Source: RECO01 sp050485385
Lineage (GTDB): Bacteria; Pseudomonadota; Alphaproteobacteria; Geminicoccales; Geminicoccaceae
Assembly (NCBI GenBank): GCA_050485385.1
Contig: JBJHBG010000132.1
Location: 1 to 11,589, forward strand
Direction of reading: 5' to 3'
DNA: 11,589 nt
Shown: piece after piece, positions 1-6,420 of the stretch
Layout: the number at the start of each line of letters is the position of its first letter
How positions within the stretch are numbered: position 1 is the stretch's first letter
Translations under genes and position numbers: made by a program
The notes under the pieces: model-generated
Told to the model about the DNA's origin: nothing
The model's input: only the letters and a program-made list of their open reading frames with translations
The model's database searches: none

Positions 1-5
1 AGTTT

Positions 6-914
6 TTGCAGATCGACCTGCCGGCCATGCTGGCGGCCCTGCTCGCCACCCTCGTCTGCGCGCTGCTCGGGAATTTCCTGCTGCTGCGCCGGCAAAGCCT
101 GATGAGCGACGCGATCAGCCACGCCGTCTTGCCGGGCATCGTGCTCGGCTTCGTTTTGGCAGGCACGCGGGCGAGCTGGCCCATCTTCCTCGGCGCTCTC
201 GTGGCAGCGGTGGTGGCCGCCCTCCTGGTCGACCTCTTGAAGCGCCTCGGCCGGCTCGAGTCCGGCACCGCCATGGGGGTCGTCTTCTCGATCATGTTCG
301 CGCTCGGCCTCGTGCTGACCGAAGCGCTCGACGCGACCAGTCTGCACCTGGAGCCGGACGAAGTGCTGTTCGGCCAGCTCGAGTACATCCTTTGGCTGGC
401 GCCGACCGGCTGGGCCTCGCTCGCCGAGGCGAGCGTCTGGGCCGACCTGCCGCGTCAGGTGACGACGCTCGGCGTCGTCCTCGCCGTGCTGATCGTGGTC
501 GTCGTCGTGGGCTTCAAGGAGCTGACGCTGACCTCGTTCGATCCCGCACTCGCCTCGGCACTCGGCCTGCCCGCCGGCTGGGTCAACGCGGCACTGATGG
601 TCGCGGTGGGGGCGGCTGCGGTCGCGGCCTTCGAGGCGGTCGGCGCCATCCTGGTGATCGCCATGTTCGTCTGCCCACCGGCCGCGGCCCGGCTCTGCAC
701 CGATCGGCTGGTGGCGCAAATCCTCTACAGCCTCGGCTTCGGGGCCGTCGCCGCCATCGCCGGCTACGTCGCTGCCGCCTGGGCACCGCACTGGTTCGGC
801 TCGCCGCACTCGCTGGCCGCGAGCGGCATGATCGCAGTGATGACCGGCGTGATCCTGGCCGCTACGATCCTGCTCGCCCCGCGCTACGGCATTTTGGCGC
901 GGTGGCGCCGTTGA
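6..914 (+). CDS. Metal (Mn/Zn/Fe) ABC transporter permease, ABC-3 family
   Basis: This is the inner-membrane permease of a divalent-metal ABC importer (ZnuB/MntB/SitD type), which would pair with an ATPase and a periplasmic binding protein probably encoded just upstream. The protein is about 302 residues and very hydrophobic, with roughly eight membrane segments. Family landmarks are visible: LLRRQSLMSDAISHAVLPG near residue 27, a GTAMGVVFS segment near 87, the cytoplasmic coupling-loop region FKELTLTSFDPALASALGLP near 170, and AVGAILVIAMFVCPPAAARL near 212. The frame is open to the window edge, so TTG at 6 is only a provisional start. The length already fits the family, so at most a few codons are missing. 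The stop lies just before mntR, which suggests co-transcription and, by context, manganese as substrate. Metal specificity cannot be read from the permease alone. Confidence 0.9.
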   Translation: MQIDLPAMLAALLATLVCALLGNFLLLRRQSLMSDAISHAVLPGIVLGFVLAGTRASWPIFLGALVAAVVAALLVDLLKRLGRLESGTAMGVVFSIMFALGLVLTEALDATSLHLEPDEVLFGQLEYILWLAPTGWASLAEASVWADLPRQVTTLGVVLAVLIVVVVVGFKELTLTSFDPALASALGLPAGWVNAALMVAVGAAAVAAFEAVGAILVIAMFVCPPAAARLCTDRLVAQILYSLGFGAVAAIAGYVAAAWAPHWFGSPHSLAASGMIAVMTGVILAATILLAPRYGILARWRR

Positions 915-931
915 GAATGGACGGATATCCC

Positions 932-1369
932 ATGGCCCGACGCCCCCGGCTGGTCGACCCCGCAACGCAGGCGGCGTCGTTCGACCGCATCCGCACCGAC
1001 CACCGGAGCGAGATCGCCGAAGACTACGTCGAACTGATCGCCGACCTCATCGCCGCCAAGGGCGAGGCGCGGGCTGTCGACCTCGCCGACCGGCTCGGCG
1101 TCAGCCATGCCACGGTGAACAACACCGTCACGCGCCTCGTGCGGGAAGGACTGGTCGAGACCGAGCCCTATCGCTCGATCTTCCTCACCGACGACGGCCG
1201 CGAGCTGGCCGAACGGGTGAAGCGGCGGCACCGGCTGGTGGTCGCCTTCCTCGAGGCGATCGGCGTCGATCGCGCCACTGCGCACCAGGACGCCGAAGGC
1301 ATCGAGCACCACGTCAGCGAGCAAACGCTCCACTGTATGGAACGCTTTCTCGCCGAGCGGGGCGACTGA
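932..1369 (+). CDS. mntR: Manganese-responsive transcriptional regulator MntR (DtxR family)
   Basis: This is a metal-dependent DNA-binding repressor of the DtxR/MntR family, 145 residues, which in relatives shuts off Mn uptake when Mn is plentiful. A winged helix-turn-helix spans about residues 28-90 (recognition part DLADRLGVSHATVNNTVTRL), followed by the dimerisation and metal-binding helices. Aligned by eye to Bacillus subtilis MntR, all metal ligands are kept: D31, E34, H100, E122, E125 and H126 (motif AEGIEHHVSE). The N-terminal extension before the helix-turn-helix resembles Escherichia coli MntR. ATG at 932 was preferred because GGA lies about 6 bases upstream; ATG at 917, only 2 bases after the permease stop, would add five residues. 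Its position directly after the permease gene suggests that it regulates that operon. No DtxR SLF/FeoA-type C-terminal domain is present. Confidence 0.93.
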   Translation: MARRPRLVDPATQAASFDRIRTDHRSEIAEDYVELIADLIAAKGEARAVDLADRLGVSHATVNNTVTRLVREGLVETEPYRSIFLTDDGRELAERVKRRHRLVVAFLEAIGVDRATAHQDAEGIEHHVSEQTLHCMERFLAERGD

Positions 1370-1380
1370 CGCCCCTTGCA

Positions 1381-1429
1381 TCTGGAACTTTCTGGAACTA
1401 TCTTCGGACGGTGTTCCGTCGAAGGGAGA
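1381..1429 (+). promoter_or_regulatory. Leader region with tandem TCTGGAACT repeat and Shine-Dalgarno
   Basis: The 68-bp gap after mntR holds TCTGGAACT twice, at 1381-1389 and 1391-1399, exactly one helical turn (10 bp) apart. The second GGAAC (1394-1398) is also an inverted match to GTTCC at 1413-1417. A clear Shine-Dalgarno, GAAGGGAG at 1421-1428, precedes the ATG at 1438. GGAAC followed after 18 bp by CGTC is reminiscent of -35/-10 elements of extracytoplasmic-function sigma factors of the EcfG type. This is a resemblance only; it could equally be a repressor site. Confidence 0.3.
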
Positions 1430-1437
1430 CGCCGGCC

Positions 1438-1878
1438 ATGACGAAGGCGGCGAGCCGCACCATCTCGGGCGATGCCACGGACGTCGAGCGGACTCAGCTC
1501 AACGTCAAGGGCGGCTCGATGACGGCCATCCTGAAAAAGCCGATGCGGGCGGCACTGCCCGAAGACTTCGCCTACGGCGCCCGGCTGGACTTCGGCGCGG
1601 GCGTCTCCTGCGTGGTGCTGGCGCCCGGCAGCCTGGAGGGCGAGGTGGAAGGCGGGCGGCACATCCACGTCACCCGTGTGTCGGACACCCGTCTCGTGCT
1701 CGACCTCGTGGACGACGCGGCGCCCACCAGCGACCCGATGGAACTGGCGTTCCTGCGCATGGTGATCGAGCAGTTCAAGCGCGGCGAGCGGACGCTCGCC
1801 GGTGCCGACGAGGCGGATGCCGCATTCCGCAACCTGCGCCCTGAGGTGGCCACGCGCGGCACCGACGACGACAGGTGA
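1438..1878 (+). CDS. Hypothetical protein, first gene of a three-gene coupled cluster
   Basis: The product has 146 residues and I do not recognise its family. It has no signal peptide and no membrane segment, so it is probably cytoplasmic. The middle (about 45-95) alternates hydrophobic and charged residues as in a small beta-rich domain (ARLDFGAGVSCVVLAPGSLEG, then HIHVTRVSDTRLVLDLVDD). It is followed by a helix (MELAFLRMVIEQFKRGER, about 101-118) and an acidic, polar tail. A PilZ fold was considered, but neither the RxxxR nor the (D/N)xSxxG motif is present. The ATG at 1438 was chosen over the upstream GTG at 1411 because of the strong Shine-Dalgarno GAAGGGAG about 9 bases before it. The stop TGA overlaps the GTG of the next gene. 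High GC at third codon positions supports real coding. Confidence 0.8.
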   Translation: MTKAASRTISGDATDVERTQLNVKGGSMTAILKKPMRAALPEDFAYGARLDFGAGVSCVVLAPGSLEGEVEGGRHIHVTRVSDTRLVLDLVDDAAPTSDPMELAFLRMVIEQFKRGERTLAGADEADAAFRNLRPEVATRGTDDDR

Positions 1879-2249
1879 CCCCAAGCTGGACCGGCAGTTG
1901 GGATCGTGTTGCCTTTTTGGGGGCGCTCGAGCGCTATCGCGCCGAACTCGAAGCGGCACTCCTCGCGGCCACCGGCCGCGATGCCACGAAGACCTGTCTC
2001 GACGATCTGGACGTCTTCGACGCGTTCGTCGCCAAGCTCGAGGCGATCCGTGGGCCGAGCCCGCATCTCCGGCCGCTGCGCGACCAGCGTGGCGTGGTCG
2101 GCGACGTGCAGGTGGTCCGCCACGGCTCCTGGCGCGCCTACTACGTGCTCGAACCGGCGCAGCGCGCGTTCTTTGGCGCAATGGTCGCCCGCGACGGCGA
2201 GGCCATCGAAGGGCGGCTGAACGAGCTGATCCGGAGCCGCGGCCGGTGA
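1875..2249 (+). CDS. Hypothetical protein, second gene of the coupled cluster
   Basis: A 124-residue soluble protein of unknown family. The GTG start at 1875 overlaps the previous stop in a GTGA arrangement; no other start in this frame lies near, so translation is probably coupled. The N-terminal half is helical (DRVAFLGALERYRAELEAALL; then DDLDVFDAFVAKLEAIRG). The C-terminal half has a strand-rich patch, GVVGDVQVVRHGSWRAYYVLEP, ending in helices with Arg-rich residues RLNELIRSRGR. The segment VVRHGSWRAYYVLEPAQRAFF faintly recalls the core of RelE/HigB-like toxins (basic residues around a short beta-sheet), but spacing and length do not match well and I do not assign it. Its stop overlaps the GTG of the following membrane-protein gene, again as GTGA. 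Confidence 0.75.
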   Translation: MTPSWTGSWDRVAFLGALERYRAELEAALLAATGRDATKTCLDDLDVFDAFVAKLEAIRGPSPHLRPLRDQRGVVGDVQVVRHGSWRAYYVLEPAQRAFFGAMVARDGEAIEGRLNELIRSRGR

Positions 2250-2713
2250 CCGGCAAGCCGCACGACCGCCCGGCGCGGGGCGAGCGCTGGCGTCTGCTGG
2301 CGCTCGTCGTCGCCGCTGCCGTCCTCTCCGCCGGCGGGGTCGCCTACGCCGTGCTCGTCTCGGGCGATCCGAGCGACGGCGGACGTGGCGGCGCGCTCGC
2401 GGTGGCCCTCACCCTCGTCGCGTTCTTCCTGCGTTGGCCGCTTGGCGAACGCCTTGCTACGGCGCTCACCGAGAAGCTGCCGGCGCTGGAACGACGGATC
2501 GCCGACTTCGGCGAGGACGACGCCGCGACGCGCAACGCCTACACGCTGGAGCGCCGTGCCGTCGACCTCGAGCGCCGGCTTCACGCACTCGAACCGGCCA
2601 GCCGGGTCGAGGCCGAAGGCGAGCTGCGCCTGAACGGGCACCTCGCCCTTGCCACCGCGATCGGTACGCTGACCTGGGCCTTCGGCGATATGGCGGCCGC
2701 AGCCCTGGTCTGA
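2246..2713 (+). CDS. Hypothetical membrane protein with coiled coil, third gene of the coupled cluster
   Basis: A 155-residue protein of unknown function. After a basic N-terminus (residues 1-16) there are two membrane segments, LLALVVAAAVLSAGGVAYAVLV (about 17-38) and ALAVALTLVAFFLRWPLG (about 50-67). A charged helical stretch follows (about 68-125, ALTEKLPALERRI and AVDLERRLHALEP) that looks coiled-coil forming. A third hydrophobic segment lies at the C-terminus (about 132-155, LALATAIGTLTWAFGDMAAAAL). The frame is open far upstream, but the real start is most likely GTG at 2246, overlapping the stop of the preceding gene as GTGA. The gene converges with the phasin-like gene, only 19 bp away. 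It could anchor the two upstream soluble proteins at the membrane, which is an inference from coupling only. Confidence 0.75.
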   Translation: MTGKPHDRPARGERWRLLALVVAAAVLSAGGVAYAVLVSGDPSDGGRGGALAVALTLVAFFLRWPLGERLATALTEKLPALERRIADFGEDDAATRNAYTLERRAVDLERRLHALEPASRVEAEGELRLNGHLALATAIGTLTWAFGDMAAAALV

Positions 2714-2732
2714 AGCACGTCCCGCCATGACC

Positions 2733-3305
2733 TCAGTGGGTGGCGAGGGCCTTGGCCTGCTCGACCCAGCCCTCGCGGGCAAAGCGGCCGGAAAAGCCCA
2801 GCTTCTCCTCGAGCGCGTCGATCTCCTCCGGCGTCAAGGCCGCCAGTCGCTGGAAGCTCGTGATGCCGTGATCGGCCAACGTACGGGCGAATTTCGGGCC
2901 GATGCCCTTGATGACGGTGAGGTCGTCGACCTGGGCCGAGGCCGCTGCTGCTTCCAGCATCGCGGTCGCCTTCTCGATCTGCTGCTCGACCTGCTTCTCG
3001 ACGAGGTTGAGCACGGGCGCCGAGGCAGCCTTCGCCGCCGGCGCTGGCGCCGGGCTCGCCTCGGCCGCCGCACGCTTCGGCGCCTCGTCCTTGGCCACGC
3101 CCCTCACCCAGCGCTCCATCGCGCGCTGCACGAACGCCTGCTGCAGCGCGATCAGCGCCATCGGGTCGCGGCAGGACAGGGCGGCCACCGTGGTCTGCAT
3201 GGTATCGAGCTGCTGCTCCTGCATCAGCGACACGAAGCGGCTCGGATCGACGGTCGGGCTCGGCAGAGCCTTGAACGGCAGGCTGTCGAAAAACGGGGTC
3301 TTCAC
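2733..3305 (-). CDS. Phasin-like protein with C-terminal helix-hairpin-helix domain
   Basis: The product has 190 residues. The N-terminal part (about 1-75, MKTPFFDSLPF... then QQAFVQRAMERWV) resembles short phasins, the amphipathic proteins that coat polyhydroxyalkanoate granules. An Ala/Pro-rich linker (76-97) and a helical stretch VEKQVEQQIEKATAMLEAAA follow. The last ~64 residues (127-190) form a helix-hairpin-helix unit with VIKGIGPKFARTLADHGI and LGFSGRFAREGWVEQAKAL. This matches the extension found at the C-termini of some alphaproteobacterial NuoE and ribosomal L21 proteins (COG3743-like). The start is GTG at 3305, chosen because GGAGG sits 7 bases upstream; an ATG at 3368 would add 21 residues but lies inside the promoter region. 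A PhaR-like dyad upstream supports the phasin reading. A DNA- or protein-binding role for the HHH domain is inference. Confidence 0.8.
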   Translation of the reverse strand: MKTPFFDSLPFKALPSPTVDPSRFVSLMQEQQLDTMQTTVAALSCRDPMALIALQQAFVQRAMERWVRGVAKDEAPKRAAAEASPAPAPAAKAASAPVLNLVEKQVEQQIEKATAMLEAAAASAQVDDLTVIKGIGPKFARTLADHGITSFQRLAALTPEEIDALEEKLGFSGRFAREGWVEQAKALATH

Positions 3306-3312
3306 CGGGAAG

Positions 3313-3317
3313 CCTCC
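3313..3317 (-). promoter_or_regulatory. Shine-Dalgarno GGAGG that fixes the phasin-like gene start
   Basis: On the minus strand GGAGG is followed by 7 bases and then GTG AAG ACC. This strong site decides for GTG at 3305 rather than the upstream ATG at 3368. Confidence 0.75.
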
Positions 3318-3321
3318 AGTG

Positions 3322-3342
3322 TTTTGTTGCGGTGCAGCAAAA
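3322..3342 (-). promoter_or_regulatory. TGC-rich dyad resembling a PhaR operator
   Basis: On the minus strand the arms TTTTGCTGC and GCAACAAAA flank a central ACC; eight of nine arm positions are complementary. This closely follows the CTGC-N3/4-GCAG pattern that I recall for PhaR, the PHA-sensing repressor of Paracoccus denitrificans phaP. The dyad overlaps the candidate -10 element (3340-3345), where a bound repressor would block transcription. Transcription of the phasin-like gene would then rise when PHA granules titrate PhaR away. The dyad is directly visible; the regulator assignment is inference. Confidence 0.6.
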
Positions 3343-3368
3343 TTAGCACGAACGCCCGGATCGTGCAA
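3340..3368 (-). promoter_or_regulatory. Candidate sigma-70 promoter of the phasin-like gene
   Basis: TTGCAC (3368-3363) and TAATTT (3345-3340) are separated by 17 bp in an AT-richer patch of an otherwise very GC-rich region. The predicted start lies about 25-30 bases before the GTG. An additional inverted repeat, GCACGA (3346-3351) and TCGTGC (3361-3366) with 9 bp between, fills the spacer and could be a second operator. Both hexamers are imperfect matches. Confidence 0.45.
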
Positions 3369-3398
3369 ACGGCTCGACTCTTCGCGGGTTCCTTGGGG

Positions 3399-5249
<1,851 letters not shown>

Positions 5250-5275
5250 CGCGCACTTGCCCGGCGGAAGCAGGC

Positions 5276-5312
5276 GGAAGAGCAGGGGGGCCAAAAGCGC
5301 CCTGCCGCTTCC
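5276..5312 (-). other. Stem-loop between ppiB and the ABC-F gene
   Basis: GGAAG (5276-5280) plus GCAGGG (5282-5287) pair with CCCTGC (5300-5305) plus CTTCC (5308-5312). The result is an 11-bp interrupted stem with a 12-base loop containing four A (+ strand). No T-run follows on the minus strand, so it is not a canonical intrinsic terminator. It could be an mRNA processing or leader structure ahead of the ABC-F gene, or a weak terminator after ppiB. The rest of the 99-bp gap contains only a short ACACGTGT palindrome at 5317-5324. Confidence 0.4.
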
Positions 5313-5348
5313 ACCGACACGTGTGGTAGCCCCGTCTTCACGAACCGC

Positions 5349-5822
5349 TCAGTCCTCGACGTCCGCCGCCACCTTGAGGGTGACGATCCTGTCCGGGTCG
5401 ACCGGGGGCTGGCCGGCGGCGATGCCGTCGACGAGGTCCATGCCGGTCGTCACCTGTCCCCAGACGGTATATTGGCGGTTGAGGTGCGGGGCGGCCTTGA
5501 AGCAGATGAAGAACTGGCTGTTGGCCGAGTTCACGTTCATCGTCCGCGCCGCCCCGATGGTGCCGCGCTCGAACGGCAGCTTGGAGAACTCGGCCTTGAG
5601 GTCGGGCGCGTCGGAGCCGCCGGTACCGGTGCCCGTCGGATCGCCCGTCTGCGCCATGAAGCCCGGAATGACCCGGTGGAAGATCACGCCGTCGTAGAAG
5701 CCCTCGCGAGCGAGCTTCTTCACCCGTTCGACGTGCTTGGGTGCCACGTCCGGCAGGAGCTTGATGACCACACGGCCGCTCGCGAGTTCGAGGTAGAGGG
5801 TGTTTTCGAGATCGGTGCTCAT
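5349..5822 (-). CDS. ppiB: Cytoplasmic cyclophilin-type peptidyl-prolyl cis-trans isomerase
   Basis: A 157-residue single-domain cyclophilin that speeds cis-trans isomerisation of X-Pro bonds in protein folding. Catalytic and binding residues are present: FHRVIPGFMAQTGDPTGTG (Arg, Phe, Met and Gln corresponding to R55, F60, M61 and Q63 of human CypA), ANSQFFICF, and HLNRQYTVWGQV. The CypA tryptophan W121 is replaced by His, which is common in bacterial cyclophilins and predicts weak cyclosporin binding. There is no signal peptide, so it should be cytoplasmic. The ATG at 5822 overlaps the stop of the upstream paralogue as ATGA, so translation is probably coupled. The two proteins are about 77% identical without gaps over 147 residues (113 matches, counted by eye). 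Confidence 0.94.
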   Translation of the reverse strand: MSTDLENTLYLELASGRVVIKLLPDVAPKHVERVKKLAREGFYDGVIFHRVIPGFMAQTGDPTGTGTGGSDAPDLKAEFSKLPFERGTIGAARTMNVNSANSQFFICFKAAPHLNRQYTVWGQVTTGMDLVDGIAAGQPPVDPDRIVTLKVAADVED

Positions 5823-6349
5823 TGGACGTCCGCCGCGACGCGGAGCGACACGATCCGATCCGGATTGCGCGGCGGCTCGCCCGGCGCGATGCCGTCGACG
5901 AGGTCCATGCCTTCCACCACCCGGCCCCAGACGGTGTACTGCCCGTTCAGGTGCGGTGCCGGCTCGAAGCAGATGAACCACTGACTGTTGGCGCTGTTGG
6001 GGTCCATGGTCCGGGCCATGCCGATGGTGCCACGCTCGAACGGCACGTGGTTGAACTCGGCCTCCAGGTTCGGCTTGGTCGAGCCACCCCGGCCGGTGCC
6101 GGTCGGATCGCCGGTCTGCGCCATGAAGCCCGGAATGACCCGGTGGAAGACGATGCCGTCGTAGAAGCCTTCGCGCGCCAACTCCTTGATCCGCTCGACG
6201 TGGTTGGGCGCCGCGTCGGGTCGGAGTTGGATGACGACGCGGCCGCTCTCCAACTCCATGTAGAGCAGGTCCTCCAGCTCGGAGGCGGCGGCAGTGGTCC
6301 CGAGCGCCAGGGCCAGGGCGGTCCCGGCCAGCCAGTCGCGGAGCTTCAT
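5819..6349 (-). CDS. ppiA: Secreted (periplasmic) cyclophilin-type peptidyl-prolyl cis-trans isomerase
   Basis: A 176-residue protein with a Sec signal peptide (MKLRDW basic start, hydrophobic core LAGTALALALGTT, likely cleavage after AAA or AAAS near residue 22) followed by a complete cyclophilin domain. The active-site segment FHRVIPGFMAQTGDPTGTG, then ANSQWFICF and HLNGQYTVWGRV, are all present; His again replaces CypA W121. It should assist folding of exported proteins in the periplasm. ATG at 6349 was chosen because AAGGA lies 5-9 bases before it and the signal peptide starts there; the frame is open a further 14 codons upstream without support. The stop overlaps the ATG of ppiB, making a two-gene operon from a recent tandem duplication. 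Confidence 0.94.
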   Translation of the reverse strand: MKLRDWLAGTALALALGTTAAASELEDLLYMELESGRVVIQLRPDAAPNHVERIKELAREGFYDGIVFHRVIPGFMAQTGDPTGTGRGGSTKPNLEAEFNHVPFERGTIGMARTMDPNSANSQWFICFEPAPHLNGQYTVWGRVVEGMDLVDGIAPGEPPRNPDRIVSLRVAADVQ

Positions 6350-6394
6350 GGGTGTTCCTTCGTACGGTCCAAGTTGGGCGCTAGGGGCCACAAT

Positions 6395-6416
6395 CCGGCC
6401 GGGCTTGCAAGGCCGG
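6395..6416 (-). terminator. Possible weak terminator after the RND transporter
   Basis: CCGGCC (6395-6400) and GGCCGG (6411-6416) form a 6-bp GC-only stem with a 10-base loop, directly after the TAG of the RND gene and before ppiA. There is no T-run after it on the minus strand, so termination is uncertain. In this GC-rich genome such short repeats can also arise by chance. Confidence 0.25.
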
Positions 6417-6420
6417 CGGT

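Noticed and set aside
392..1369. A longer reading of MntR starting inside the permease gene.
   Set aside because: The first ~175 residues are an Arg-rich shadow of the permease. MntR similarity begins only after 917-932.
1384..1398. Possible alphaproteobacterial LexA box (GTTC-N7-GTTC on the reverse strand).
   Set aside because: The two GAAC elements are separated by 6 rather than 7 bases, so the SOS consensus is not met.
1875..2249. Assignment of the second trio gene as a RelE/HigB toxin with the first as antitoxin.
   Set aside because: Only a faint pattern of basic and aromatic residues is shared. The first protein shows no helix-turn-helix or typical antitoxin tail, so a functional call is not justified.
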